Positions 1 to 11,100 of a DNA stretch of 64,000 bases are shown piece by piece. Source of the DNA: Planctomyces sp. SH-PL14 (GTDB taxonomy: Bacteria > Planctomycetota > Planctomycetia > Planctomycetales > Planctomycetaceae); contig NZ_CP011270.1 of the NCBI RefSeq assembly GCF_001610835.1, positions 3,614,001 to 3,678,000 on the forward strand, written 5' to 3'. The notes below the pieces were generated by a model. That model was not told where the DNA came from, searched no databases, and worked only from the letters and a program-made list of their open reading frames with translations. Position numbers and translations under genes: made by a program. The stretch's first letter is position 1. Each line of letters opens with the position of its first letter.

Positions 1-440
1 GCCATCCCCCACTCAGCCACTTCATACCACTGCTCGGGCTTCGTCGTGTTCAGCTTCGACCGCCGCTCCCGGAGCAGTTCCTGGTCGCTCGGCAGGGGCT
101 TGAGCTCCCGGACGATGAAGTAGTAGCGGTCGTTCCCCGCTTCCTTCAGGATCGTCCCGACCACCTCGTACCGGTTCGTCTTGGGATCGCGGGTCAGGAC
201 CGTCTCGGAACGGAACTGCAGGTCGCTCCCCAGCACCGTCAGCAGCCGGGGGCCGAACAGCTTGACCCGGACCTCGACCCGGAAATCGGTCCCGAGGAGC
301 TTGGGCCAGTTGTCCTTGATGGCCATCAGGTCCTCGGTCCCCATCAGCTCGACGGCCCGCGCTGCCGAGGGGACCGCCAGGGAGACCACGACGGCGAGAA
401 GCAGCGGACGCCACGCCGCGGGGACCAGTCTGCGGTTCAT
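1..440 (-). CDS. Secreted protein of unknown function (3' part outside window)
   Basis: The reading frame opens at an ATG whose bases overlap the TGA of the upstream gene (ATGA at 437-440) and runs off the left edge after about 146 codons. The N-terminus reads MNRRLVPAAWRPLLL followed by a hydrophobic stretch and an AARA-type cleavage site, so it is probably exported. The mature part begins VELMGTEDLMAIKDNWPK and contains no motif I recognise. The overlap implies translational coupling with the zinc-ribbon membrane protein upstream, and the two probably act together in the envelope. An antisense-like frame (22-495) covers the same bases but has the Pro/Arg-rich composition of a shadow. The existence of the gene is well supported; its function is unknown. 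Confidence 0.75.
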   Translation of the reverse strand, partial: MNRRLVPAAWRPLLLAVVVSLAVPSAARAVELMGTEDLMAIKDNWPKLLGTDFRVEVRVKLFGPRLLTVLGSDLQFRSETVLTRDPKTNRYEVVGTILKEAGNDRYYFIVRELKPLPSDQELLRERRSKLNTTKPEQWYEVAEWGM

Positions 441-1729
441 GTCGTCTGCTCCGGAGCAGGGGCGTCCGCGGGGGACGCGGGGGCGTCGGGATCACCCGCG
501 GGCGGGGCCGGGGTCTCCAGGCCGAGCGATTCCCGCTGCCGCTGGAGGGCCGCTTCAGTGCTCCGGCTGGGGCGGTAGTCGTCCGAGAACGTCATCCCCG
601 CCGCCTCGTAGGCGTCGAGGTCGGTCCAGAGGATCGAAGTCTCCTGATTGAAGCGGACGATCCAACGGCCGACCGTGTCCTTCCGGCTCTCCCGCTCCCA
701 CGTGACCGACTCCAGCTGCACGCCGATGATGACGGTCCGCGGCTGTTCGGTGAGAGGAAACTTCTCAAGGGCGGGGAACGTCGCCAGGACGACGGGCCGG
801 CCGGTCTCCGTCGGCACCGACCATTCGAGGTAGGTCGTCAGCGTATCCCGCTTGGGATCGAGCTTGAGCCGTCGGGCGGGGAGCTCAAGGATCAGCCACC
901 GGTCGTAGTACTTGGAGTGAAAGTCCGCCGGCCAGAGGTGGACGTTGTCCGGCAGAGTCCGGTCCGCCTCGGCCACGATCTCAATCAGGGAGGCGGGGGC
1001 CAGAAGTCCCATCGCGACCGTCTCGCTGCGGTACTGGCGGATGCGGGTCGCCTCGGCGTCGTGCCGGTCCAGGATGTCGGCGGCGTCGGCGGCCTGTTCG
1101 AGGTGGGGCTTGGCGTCGAGCCACTTCTGCTGGCTCACCGCGGCCATCCCCAGCTCCGCCTGCTCCTTATAAGTCACGAGGGCGTGCTCGTAGTTCTGCG
1201 AGCGGATCGCGAAGTACCCCGTGAAGACCAGCACGAGTCCGACCGCCGCGAAGATGAAGTGATACGGGCGGAGGAGGCGCTGCGGCGGGCGGGGGGGCTC
1301 GGGACGCGGCGGCGGCTCCAGTTCCTTCTTCTTCTTCGGTTTGCGGGCCTTCCGTTCCGCTTCGTCGTCGAGAACGACCACGTCATCAAGAACGGACTGG
1401 ACCGGCGCCAACCCCGGCCGGGCGTCGCTCTCCTGCGATTCGGAGCGGGGCCCCTTGGTCGGTGGTGGCTCCTCCTCGGCAGCGGCCCCGGACGCCGGTG
1501 CGGCGGCGGCCGCCGCGGAAGAGGCAGCCGCCATCTTGGGCGGCGGATAAACGTCGCGGGGGAGGACGAAGAGGGAGGTCCCGCAGTCCCGGCAGACGAT
1601 CCGCTGGGGCGAGCGCTTGCGAAGGCCGGCGTGTCGGACGCCGCACTCGCACTCCATTTCGAAGGGGCGCGGAGTCTCGTCGCCCGGTCCTTTGAAGACG
1701 TTCGTCGCTTTGGAGAACCAGTTGCTCAT
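437..1729 (-). CDS. Zinc-ribbon, single-pass membrane protein of unknown function
   Basis: 430 residues starting at MSNWFSKATNVFKG. A longer upstream frame is low-complexity, so I chose this ATG. Cys27, Cys29, Cys46 and Cys49 (CEC...CRDC) form a likely zinc ribbon near the N-terminus. It is followed by an Ala/Pro/Glu-rich linker, a Lys-rich patch before the membrane, and one transmembrane helix near residues 155-177 (PYHFIFAAVGLVLVFTGYF). The outer part is helical and has a TPR-like stretch (QQKWLDAKPHLEQAADAAD). The C-terminus is Pro/Ala-rich. This architecture of cytoplasmic zinc ribbon, helix and extracytoplasmic domain is frequent in planctomycetes, but I cannot name the family. It shares a 4-base stop/start overlap with the secreted gene downstream. 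Confidence 0.8.
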   Translation of the reverse strand: MSNWFSKATNVFKGPGDETPRPFEMECECGVRHAGLRKRSPQRIVCRDCGTSLFVLPRDVYPPPKMAAASSAAAAAAPASGAAAEEEPPPTKGPRSESQESDARPGLAPVQSVLDDVVVLDDEAERKARKPKKKKELEPPPRPEPPRPPQRLLRPYHFIFAAVGLVLVFTGYFAIRSQNYEHALVTYKEQAELGMAAVSQQKWLDAKPHLEQAADAADILDRHDAEATRIRQYRSETVAMGLLAPASLIEIVAEADRTLPDNVHLWPADFHSKYYDRWLILELPARRLKLDPKRDTLTTYLEWSVPTETGRPVVLATFPALEKFPLTEQPRTVIIGVQLESVTWERESRKDTVGRWIVRFNQETSILWTDLDAYEAAGMTFSDDYRPSRSTEAALQRQRESLGLETPAPPAGDPDAPASPADAPAPEQTT

Positions 1730-1853
1730 CGGGCGACGGGTGGAGGACGCGGGGAGACGCTCAGAGACGGCCACCAAGTTTATCCGTCGCTCGCGCCACG
1801 GGCGAGGGCGCCCGCCCGGCGTCCCGCGCACTCGACGGCCACCACCGCGCCGC

Positions 1854-1880
1854 GGGAGGGCGAGGCTCCCGCCGAGCCGC
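1854..1880. repeat. Short interspersed repeat, copy 1
   Basis: A 27-base unit beginning GGGAGGGCGAGGCTCCC and ending GCCGAGCCGC recurs, with only the flanks differing, at 13901-13927. GGGAG and CTCCC can pair. In spurious translations it reads EGEAPAEP. It lies in the 306-base gap 1730-2035 between the zinc-ribbon gene and the histone-like gene; nothing else is evident in that gap. Confidence 0.7.
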
Positions 1881-2035
1881 GAACGGTTCACCCCGCTCCG
1901 CCGCTCCATCACGCGATCGCCATCGCGCCAGACAACACCGCGGCCGCCGAAAAGAGACGACGACACTCCGCCAGGACGTCCGCACCCGCAAACGCCCTGT
2001 CGCAAGCACACTCGGCGAACGCTGCGTCGCCCCGG

Positions 2036-2398
2036 CTACTTCTTCTTCGCCGCCTTCTTCTTGGCCGCGGTCTTTTTCGCGACCGCCTTCTTCGCCGGGG
2101 CTTTCTTCTTGGCGGTCTTCTTCGCGGCGGTCAGCTTCTTGGCGACCGCCTTCCTCGCCCCGGTCACCTTCTTCATGACGGTCGCGGCCGCCTTCTGAAT
2201 CCTGGCCCCGCTCGGAAGGTCCTCCGGAGACATATCCGCGGCCCGCATGGCGGCGGCTCCGCCCACCACCGCCCCGACGGCGGCGCTTACGGGACCCAGC
2301 AGGGCTCCCGCCGCGGCCCCGGCGGCCGCTCCCCCCACCATCGCCAGCCCGGTCTTGGCATCCGCCTTCTTTCCCGACGCAGCTTTCTTCGGACTCAT
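2036..2398 (-). CDS. Histone H1-like lysine-rich protein with glycine-zipper segment
   Basis: 120 residues. The start MSPKKAASGKK was chosen over an ATG 15 bases upstream because AGGGAG sits 6 bases before it. Residues about 17-52 are Gly/Ala-rich with GxxxG/AxxxG spacing (GGAAAGAAAGALLGPVSAAV), a membrane-inserting or oligomerising glycine zipper. The last 50 residues are repeats of KKxxAKK, PAKKA and KKTAAKKKAAKKK, like eukaryotic H1 tails, bacterial Hc1/AlgP-type proteins and other DNA-condensing tails. Inferred role: nucleoid binding, possibly tethered to membrane. The Lys codons sit in a strongly biased AAG-rich tract. It is a monocistronic minus-strand gene. Confidence 0.75.
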   Translation of the reverse strand: MSPKKAASGKKADAKTGLAMVGGAAAGAAAGALLGPVSAAVGAVVGGAAAMRAADMSPEDLPSGARIQKAAATVMKKVTGARKAVAKKLTAAKKTAKKKAPAKKAVAKKTAAKKKAAKKK

Positions 2399-2623
2399 TG
2401 CAGACTCCCTCATGGATTCGGATCGTGAAACCCGTCAACGGACCCTCAGCGTGGATGCAATGATAGTGCCAATCGGTTCAACACCGAATGAGGCCACCGC
2501 TCCATTTCACTCGAATCACCAGCCAGGCCGCCCCCGTCGCGCGAGACCTCGAGCCGATCCACCGGACGACGCCATCCCGCCCCCATCGCTACCATGGCCC
2601 CACCCCTTCCGCGGAGACCGCCC

Positions 2624-3912
2624 ATGCGCCCGACCGCTCTTCTGACCGCGCTCGCCACGGTCTCCCTCGCCGTCCTCCTTACCCTGCCGGCGACCGCCCA
2701 GGACAACTCCCCGTCCGCCGCGCCGGTCCCGCTCCGCGTCGAGCTTCTCGCCGCTCACAAGGGCTTCGACGGCACCTCCTGCTGGGTCCACGCCCGGGCC
2801 GGAGCCATTCCTCCCGGCGAGCCCGGCAACGACGGGCCGACGCCGCTCGTCGTCATGACCATGCAGAAGCTCCTCCTCAGCGGCTCGGACGTCTTCTACG
2901 CCCTCAACGACCTCCGTTCCACGGACGCCGGCCAGACCTGGACACCCCCGTCGAGCAAGCCGTCTTTGCCCGCCAGACCATACCGGCCGCCTCCGCCCCC
3001 GCCACTCCGCTTCCGACCGGGGCCGAGGTCGCCCCGCATCTCCTCCAGGCGGGGGACGAGACGACGGTGTGCGACTTCACACCGCAGTGGCACGCCGGCA
3101 GCCGCGCCCTCCTGGGAACGGGCCAGACGGTGTGGTATCGGGACAACAAGGTCCTCGCCGTCCGACCGCGAAGCGTGGCCTACGCGGTCTACGACGCCCC
3201 GGGTCGATCCTGGAACGCGTGGAAGACGCTTCCGCTGCCGGACGAGCCGCAGTACCAGAACGCGGGGGCCGGCTCCGGTCAGCGGTGCGACCTCGAGAAC
3301 GGGGAGATCCTGCTCGGCGTCTATCACGCCGTGCCGGGGGGCAAGCCGTACAGCACGACGGTCTTCCGCTGCCGGTTCGACGGCCGGGAGTTGCGGGCGG
3401 TGGAGCACGGTCCGCCGCTGACGGTGAACATCAAGCGGGGCCTGTACGAGCCCTCGCTGGCGCGGTGCGGGGGCCGGTTCTACCTGACGCTGCGGAACGA
3501 CGACCGGGGCTACGTCGCGGTCTCGGAGGATGGTCTCCGTTACGGCGAACCGCGTCCCTGGAGGTATGACGACGGCGCGGAGATCGGCAACTACAACACG
3601 CAGCAGCACTGGCTGACGCTGGGTGAGGAGTTGTACCTCGTCTACACGCGTCGTGGAGCGGAGAACGACCATGTCTTCCGGCACCGGGCCCCGCTGTTCC
3701 TGGCCCAGGTTGACCGCACGCGCCTGTGCCTCATCCGCGAGACGGAGCGGGTTTTGATCCCGCAGCGGGGTGCCGGTCTGGGGAACTTCGGCGTCTGCCA
3801 GATCAGTCCCACGGAGTCCTGGGTGATCGCGTCGGAATGGATGCAGCCGAAGGGGTCGGAGAAGCACGGCAGTGATAACAGTGTGTGGATCGCGAAGGTC
3901 GCCAGGCGATAA
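2624..3912 (+). pseudogene. Secreted sialidase/BNR-like protein, interrupted by a -1 frameshift
   Basis: The start MRPTALLTALATVSLAVLL has GGAG eight bases upstream and a signal peptide ending PATAQ. The first frame encodes a beta-propeller-like start (SDVFYALNDLRSTDAGQTW) and turns into Pro-rich nonsense after a run of five C at 2945-2949. The sensible continuation, PVEQAVFARQTIP, lies in the frame one base back and runs to 3912 with sialidase-like sequence (RGLYEPSLARCGGRFYLTL, YVAVSEDGLRYG). One extra C would restore an intact protein of about 430 residues. It could be a sequencing error, a true pseudogene or -1 slippage on the C run. Exo-sialidase-like proteins of this type act on glycans outside the cytoplasm. 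Confidence 0.7.
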
Positions 3913-3930
3913 CCCGCCCGTTGGAACAAC

Positions 3931-4262
3931 GTCCCCGCCGGCACAGCTCCCGCTCGCTCAAACCCAACGTGCGACGGCACCTGGGGGTCAAGGGGGGTCT
4001 CACCCCCCTTGCCGCCGGAGGCGCTTCCATGAGGAACCGTGGTAAACAACGGACGTCCCCTTTGTGGAACCGGCGTCGAGAACTCCCCGCTCGCCCTGCA
4101 CTTCGCGCGAATTTGAGATAAGGGCCATACGGCACCCAGTCCGCGTCTGCACACCCCCTCCTTCAGACATCTCCCGACGGCCAGGCCTCCGGCGGGCAAA
4201 GGGGCCAAGAAAACAACACAGGTCCCCTCTGCACTCCCTGACCAGGGTGCCCCTGGACCCGG
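3931..4262 (-). repeat. Dispersed hairpin element, copy R1
   Basis: Full-length copy of the roughly 315-bp family, read on the minus strand from GGGTCCAGGGG to the CCGGC end. The left arm (near 4210) carries the long loop variant related to CCTGTGTTGTTTTCTTGG; the right arm carries the short loop. It fills the gap between the sialidase-like gene and the ECF sigma gene and is antisense to both. Confidence 0.85.
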
Positions 4263-4338
4263 ATAGGGACAAGTGATCCTGCGTTGCGCCGCTCTACCTT
4301 CCGCCTTCAGCCTGAACCCCTTCCGCCTCCCCCACACT

Positions 4339-4377
4339 CCCCCTCTGCACTCCCCACCAGGGTCCCCCTGGACCCGG
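4339..4377 (-). repeat. Fragment of dispersed hairpin element
   Basis: Only the outer end is present (CTCTGCACTCCCCACCAG through CCTGGACCCGG), about 75 bases from the same end of R1. This suggests a second insertion or a truncated duplicate just upstream of the sigma factor gene. Confidence 0.7.
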
Positions 4378-4414
4378 TCGAGGCACAGTGCTGCAATTCC
4401 CCTAGACTCCCACC

Positions 4415-4978
4415 ATGAGCGACGTCACCCGCATCCTCCTCGCAATCGAACACGGCGATCAGAACGCCGCCGAACAACTCCTCCCACTCGTCTACCAGGA
4501 ACTCCGCAAACTCGCCGCCGCCAAACTGGTCCAGGAAAAACTCGGCCAGACCCTCCAACCAACCGCACTCGTCCACGAAGCCTACCTCCGCCTCGTCGAC
4601 GGCCCACAGCCGCAGCGATGGAACGGCCGCGGCCACTTCTTCGGCGCCGCCGCCGAAGCCATGCGGCGGATCCTGATTGAGAACGCGCGCAGGAAGCAAA
4701 GCCTGAAACGGGCCCACACGCTCGAAGACTTCGACCTGGGAGAAATCGCCGACGAGCCGGCCACCGGCGGCGAAGACAATCTGCTGAAGCTCGACGAAGC
4801 CCTTTCGCGATTCGAACAGCAATGGCCCGACAAAGCCAAGCTGGTCAAGCTCCGCTACTTCGCGGGACTGACGACCCCCGAAGCGGCCCACGTCCTCGGA
4901 ATCTCCATCAGAACCGCCGAACGAACGTGGACTTACGCCAAGGCCTGGCTGCTCGACGCCGTGCGAAATTCGCCCTGA
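4415..4978 (+). CDS. ECF-family RNA polymerase sigma factor, kinase-associated group
   Basis: 187 residues matching the sigma-70 ECF family of Pfam type sigma70_ECF (TIGR02999-like). Region 2 lies around [16 protein letters not shown] and [14 protein letters not shown], with [21 protein letters not shown] characteristic of this group. Region 4 is near the C-terminus ([19 protein letters not shown]). No anti-sigma gene follows. Instead a giant Ser/Thr kinase starts 126 bases downstream, the usual planctomycete arrangement in which sigma activity is thought to be set by the kinase. There is no clear Shine-Dalgarno; TAGACT seven bases before the ATG could be a -10 of a leaderless message, but this is speculative. 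Confidence 0.93.
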   Translation: MSDVTRILLAIEHGDQNAAEQLLPLVYQELRKLAAAKLVQEKLGQTLQPTALVHEAYLRLVDGPQPQRWNGRGHFFGAAAEAMRRILIENARRKQSLKRAHTLEDFDLGEIADEPATGGEDNLLKLDEALSRFEQQWPDKAKLVKLRYFAGLTTPEAAHVLGISIRTAERTWTYAKAWLLDAVRNSP

Positions 4979-5104
4979 CGACGTGACCGCCGGTCCAATT
5001 CCGGGCACGATAACGCGGCAGCATCAAAAAGGGTGGCGGACCGGCAACCGGTTTCTCGCACTGTCTTGCAGACAACCGTTCCGCTTCGCATCAAGGGCTC
5101 ATTG

Positions 5105-8100
5105 ATGGACGAACAGAGCATTTTTCTGAATGCGCTGGAGAAAGAGACACCCGAGGCCCGGGCCGCATGGCTGGCCCAGGCCTGCGGTGCGGACCTGCGG
5201 CTCAAGGCCCGGATCGAGGCTCTCCTCGCCAGCCACGAGCAGGCAAGCCGCTTCCTGGAACAGCCCCCCGCGGCTTTTCAGGAGACCGTCGTCCACGAGA
5301 ACCGGGATGCGGACCGGGCGAGCGCCCTGGAAGGGGGGCTGACCGCCACCTTCGTGGAAGGGGAGGCGGTCGTCATCGGTCCGGCGGGTCACAGCGTCTT
5401 CCAGTCGTTGGGGCGGGGAGGAAACTTCCCCCGCGTCGCCCTGCGGGAGGCGGCGGAGAACGGGACCGACCCCATCGTCCGTCCCCAGTCGCCGGAGATG
5501 CCGCAGAAAGACGCGGACAGCCGGTATCAGCTGCAGGGGGAGATCGCCCGGGGCGGAATGGGCGCGGTCCTGAAGGGACGGGACACGGACCTTGGACGCG
5601 ACCTGGCGATCAAGGTCCTGCTCGACTCGCACAAGAACAAGCCCGAGATCGTGCAGCGGTTCATCGAAGAAGCGCAGATCGGCGGCCAGTTGCAGCATCC
5701 CGGAATCGCTCCGGTCTATGAACTCGGGCAGTTCTCCGATCGCCGCCCGTTCTTCAGCATGAAGCTGGTCAAAGGAGAGACCCTCTCGAAGATCCTGGCG
5801 CAGCGGAAGAGCCCCGCCGAAGACCGCGGCCGCTTCCTGGGGATCTTCGAACACGTCTGCCAGACGATGGCCTACGCGCACAGCCGCGGGGTCATTCACC
5901 GGGACCTGAAGCCCGCCAACATCATGGTCGGCGCATTCGGCGAAGTGCAGGTGATGGACTGGGGACTCGCCAAGGTCCTCCCGTCCGGCGGCGTGGCCGA
6001 CGAACGGATGTCGCAGACCCGGAGTTCCGAGCACAGCGTCGTCCAGACCCTCCGCAGCCGGGGAGGGGGCGGGGACAAGACGCCGGAACCGGTCGGCTCG
6101 TTCGGATCGCAGACCCAGATCGGCAGCGTGATGGGGACTCCGGCCTACATGCCCCCCGAGCAGGCTCTGGGAGAGATCGACAACCTCGACGAGAGGGCGG
6201 ACGTCTTCGGCCTGGGGGCCATCCTGTGCGAGGTGCTGACGGGCCGTCCCCCGTACATCGGCGATGACGGAACCCACGTCTTCCGCCTGGCGACACGCGG
6301 CAAACTGGAGGGCTGCTTCGCGCGGCTCGATGCCTGCGGCGCGGATGCGGAACTGATCGCCCTCGCCAAACAGTGTCTCGAGCTGGAACCGAAAGACCGG
6401 CCGCGCGACGCCGGCGTTCTCGCGAACCATGTGACCACCTACCTGACCTCCGTGGAAGCGCGGCTGCGGGCGGTCGAGATCGACCGGGCGGCGGCCGCGG
6501 CCCGGGCCGAAGAGGCCCTGCTGACCGCCCGGGAACATCAGGCCGCCGCGAGTGCCGAGCGCCGCGCGCGGCGTCTGCAGCTGGGGCTCGCCAGCGTCAT
6601 CCTTTTTGTGACGACCTTCGGAGGGATTTCGGCGGTCTGGACCGCGGTCGTCCAGCACCACCTGCGACAGAACGCCGAAGCGGCCGAACAGGCGGCCAAC
6701 ACCGCGCGAGAAGCGGAGAGCCGGCAACTCGTCCGCGCCGAACAGGAGCGAGTCCGGGCGGAAAGCGAACAGAAACGGGCCGAGTCGGAGAAGAGACGGT
6801 CGGACAACATGCTGGCCGACATGCAGACCGAACGCGGCCTCCGCGCCGGCAGCGAAGGACAGACTGCGGCCGCCGCCATGTGGTTCGCCCACGCCGCCAC
6901 GATCACGCCTCACGACCCGGATCGACAGCAGGCGAACCGCCTGCGGGCCCGCAGCTGGATGAACCAGGCCATGATGCCGGTGGCCCGTTTGACGCTCCCC
7001 GAAGGGGACGCATCGCGTCTGGCGTTCCAGCCGAGCGGTCCCTTCCTGCTGGCGCTCAAAGAGGGAAGCCTGCGCGTCTGGGACTGGCGCAACGGGGTCA
7101 CGGTCCCCTGGAGCGATCCCCTCATCGACGTCACCGACGCCGACTGGTCTCCGGACGGCCGACAGGTGGCCCTCGCGTTCGGGCCGGCGGAAGTGCGCCT
7201 CCTCGAGTCGATCAGCGGAAAGGAACTCGGCCGCCTTCGCCCGGCGGAACACGTCTCGGTCGTCCGCTGGTCGCCGGACGGAAAGCGGTTGGCGCTCGGT
7301 TCCCGGAAAACGCAGGTCTGGAATCTCGAAGCCGAACCGCGCAAAGAAACCGAATGGCCGCACCCCGGCGTCGTCTACGGTCTGAACTTCAATCGCTCCG
7401 GCAGCCAGGTGGTGACCGCCTGCGAGGACAACCTGGCCCGCGTCTTCTCCGTCGCCAATACCGCTTCGACCAGGCCGGTGCTTCCTCCTCTGGAACATAC
7501 CCCCTTCTTCCGGAACATGTGGTCCCTCCCGGTCTTTTGCGATCAGGACCGCAAGCTGGTCACGATCCTGAAAGAGGGGCGGACACCCGGGCTGTGGACT
7601 CTCGCGGCGGCGGGAACCGTCGCCAACCCATGGAAACTGGGGCCGGACTTCGACCGCGCGCTGGATGTCAGCCCCGATGGACGCTGGATCGCCGCGGCCG
7701 GTGTCGCTCAGTGCGCGCTCGTCGGCGTCGACGGGACCGTCGTCAATCTGCCGCACCGCAATCACCTCCATCACGCCGTGTTCAATCCGACTGGCCGCTC
7801 CCTGGTCACCCTGAGCTACGAGGGGATCGCGCGGGTGTGGCCGATGGACATGCTGAAGGAAAAGCAAAGTCCCGCCCCTTCCGTCATTCCCCAGCAGAAC
7901 ACCTATGCGCATGGCTGGTTCTCGCCGGACGGGGTGGCGCTGGCGATCGCCTCGAACGGTCAGGTGGTCGTCTGGGAGCAGGCGCCGGAGTCGGCACTGG
8001 TCGGACGTGTCGACTGGCAGGGATACGTCTGGCACCCGCGGATCAGCTTCGACGGCCGGTTCGTCACCCCCGGCGTCCTGCACGAGACCTCGTTCAACCC

Positions 8101-11100
8101 CAAGGCTCGCGGCGGACTGCTGTCGGTCGCCAGCATGGCCGACGGTCAGCCAGCCGGCCCCCCGATCCTGCTCCCCGGACTCCTGTATGACTCGTGCATC
8201 AGTTCGGACAACCGGTCCGTCGCGGCGGCCATCGTGAAGGGCTCAACCGCGCTCCTGGGGGTCTTCGACATCGCCACCGGCGAACCGCTCTTTCCCGCGG
8301 TTCCGCTCCCCGCTCTCCCGGCGAGCATCGACGCTCATCCCCATCAGCCGGAAGTGGCAGTCCTGTGCCAGGACGGCCAGCTGCTGCTGATCGATGCGAG
8401 GAACGGGCAGACGCGGCAGGCGCTCAACCATGACGGACATCATGCTGGGGCGATCTGGTCGCGCGTCCGCTACTCGCCCGATGGCGAAGCCCTCGTTTCC
8501 GTCATCACGGACAACCTGGTCTCCGTTCGCGAGTCCGCGACCGGCGCGCTGCGCTTTCCCGCCCTGAAGCCCGTGTCGCAGGGCGGTCCCTGTCGCACGA
8601 TCGCGTTCTCGAAGGACAGCCGGCTGCTCGTCACCGGAGTCTGCGGCAAGAACATGGCCCAGGTGTGGGACCTGCAGACCGGCCAGAAGCGGGGGCGCGA
8701 GATGCCGCATGGCGGCGACTTCTACGGGTTGTGGTCCGTCGACTTCAGCCCCGACGGCCAGCGGGTCGTGACCGGGCACAAGGATGGTCGCGTGCGGATC
8801 TGGGACTGGCAGACGGGACAGATAATCGGCACCCCCATGCAGCATGCCGATGAGGTGTTCCACGCGACCTTCACGCCGGACGGACGCTACGTGCTGGCCG
8901 GCCCGCGCCGCAGCACGCTGCACATCTGGGACCCGGCCAGCGGCAAGCTGGCCGTGGCGCCGGTCCCGGAACTGGTCCCCAGCCGCGGCTCGACAACCCA
9001 TGTCAGCCTCTTCGGCCACCGGGCCGTGGTCTCCGAAGAGGGACGGTGCTCGATCCTGGATCTGACCGAGTTGCTGAAGCCCCCCGTCGAGAGCGTCCCG
9101 TCGCTCTTGAACCGGGCGGAACTCGCCTCGAACCTCCACCAGCCGAACGGCGAGCAACTGCCTCTCGATCTGGAACAATGGAACACTCGGTGGGACGCCT
9201 ACATCCGGACCCGCGAAGCCCCGGATCAGACGGCGGCATCCCTGGCGAAGGCCCTCGATGACGCGCAGTTGGAATCGCAGCGGCGGGTGATCATCGCCCG
9301 CGCCCTGCGACTGAATCTCCTCGACTCGCTGGTGCCGTTGCGGCCGAACGATGCGCGACTGCATCTCGACTACCTCGCCGAGATGACGAAGCGCGGCCGC
9401 AGCACTCGCGCGATGGTGTCGGCCGCCATCGCGGCGGTGAACTCGGTCCTTCGGACGACACCGGACGACCAGTCCCTGCAGCGCGAACTGGCTCGGCTGC
9501 GGATTCTGGAACTGGAGCCGACGAAGTGGACCGCTCTCGATCCCGTCGAGCTTCGCGCGACCTCCGGGTCTCCCTTCACAAAGCAGCCGGATGGGTCGAT
9601 CCTGGCGGAAGGAAAGCCGGCCCCAAAGGATGAGTACACCCTCGTCGGGCCCAGCCCGCTGCCGCAGGTCGCGGCCCTGCGGCTGGAGGCATTGCCGCAT
9701 CCCGGCCTCCCCGTGAGGGGCAGCGGACACGACTTCAAGGGGAACTTCTGCCTGTCGGAAGTGACGCTGGGGTTGCGGCGGAGCGATGGCCAGACCGCCC
9801 CGCTGAAGTTTCGCCTCGCGGCCAGTGACTACGTCCGTCCGCTGGACGTCCACACGCACGCCCCGGACGGCCCGTGGGGCGCGATCGACGGTCGCCCGTC
9901 GACGCGGTGGGACGTCTACCCTCCCGTGACGCAGCCGCACTGGCTGATCCTGGAACTGGACACCCCGTGCGAAGTCCAGACGGGCGAGCAGCTCGTCGTG
10001 AGCCTGCAGTTCCTGACCTCGTGGGGGGAGGCACGCCTGGGTCGGTTTCGGCTCTCCGTCAGCGATGAGCCAAGGGCCGTCGAGAAGCAGATTCTGACCA
10101 GTGCCGTTCAGACCAGTATCCTCAGCCGCGATGAGGCTCTCAGCGCGCTCGACCTGGTCCACAGGAAAGATGCCGCCGTCATCGAACGACTGGGAGCCCC
10201 CGACAGGGCGGAGTCCCTCACGCTCGCCGAAGAGCTGCTGCTCGCGCAGGCCTGTTTCCGGGAGGGGAAGACGGACCTGGCGGAGGCGACGGGCAAGCGT
10301 GTGCTGGAGCGCGGGGTCCACGGGATCCCGCACCGCGAGCTCTGGTCCCTCTACGTGGATGTGGTCACGCGCGCCAGCGGCATCGCGGCCTCGGACCTGC
10401 CGCTCGATCCGACGAACGAGGAGGTCGCCCTCGCCCGCTGGAACCAGGAGATTCATGCCGCACCAACTGCAGACAAGTACCGCGCCCGGGCGGTCCTGCT
10501 GACCCGGCTGCGGCAGTGGAGCCAGGCGGTCCCGGACTTCCTCAGCGAAGTGCCGCTCCGCGCGCGGGAGGCCGCCCGCGTCTCGTGGATGCGGGCCGGT
10601 CTGTGTCACCTGATGGCGGGTGACGAAGCGGGTTATCGCCAGCATTGCGCCCTCCTGTTGAAGGAGTACCAGAACTCCACGAACCTCGATGAACGCGAAA
10701 CCCTCGTGAAGCTCGGCCTCCTTCTCCCGGGGGCTCTGCCGGTCTCCGACCTGCCGATCGACGGACTCCATCAGTCGCTGAAGACCTACATGCCGACCTA
10801 CCGATCGCATCCGTGGGCGGCGGCCATGTGCGGACTGGCGGCGCTGCGAGCCGGAGACACCCCCAAGGCGCTCGAATGGCTGGACAAGGTCGAGTCTCCG
10901 CCCCCGCCGCTCGTCTCCCACATCCTGCTGATTCGAGCCCTGGCCGAAGAGGAGCAGGGGCATCACGAAGCCGCCGTGAAGGCGCTCACCGCGGCCGAGG
11001 CGTTGATTCCCGCGGAGCTGGAGCTGGCCGGTTCCCCGCTCGGTCCCGGCGAGGAACCGCTCTCGGAGAAGGCGGTGGACCAGGACGCCCTGCTCTCCGA

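Noticed and set aside
3931-4262. Protein genes inside the dispersed elements (short frames in most copies)
   Set aside because: Frames differ between copies, stops fall at different places and starts are not conserved, so there is no coding signal shared by the family.
4403-4408. TAGACT as -10 before the ECF sigma gene (also at 63800 before ispH)
   Set aside because: No matching -35 at the right distance, and two occurrences are too few to call promoters.
5099-10966. Two very long minus-strand frames (994 and 907 codons) opposite the giant kinase gene
   Set aside because: They are the complement of a gene with kinase and WD40 motifs. Their translations are Arg/Pro/Gly-rich without family features, as expected from GC-rich codon bias.
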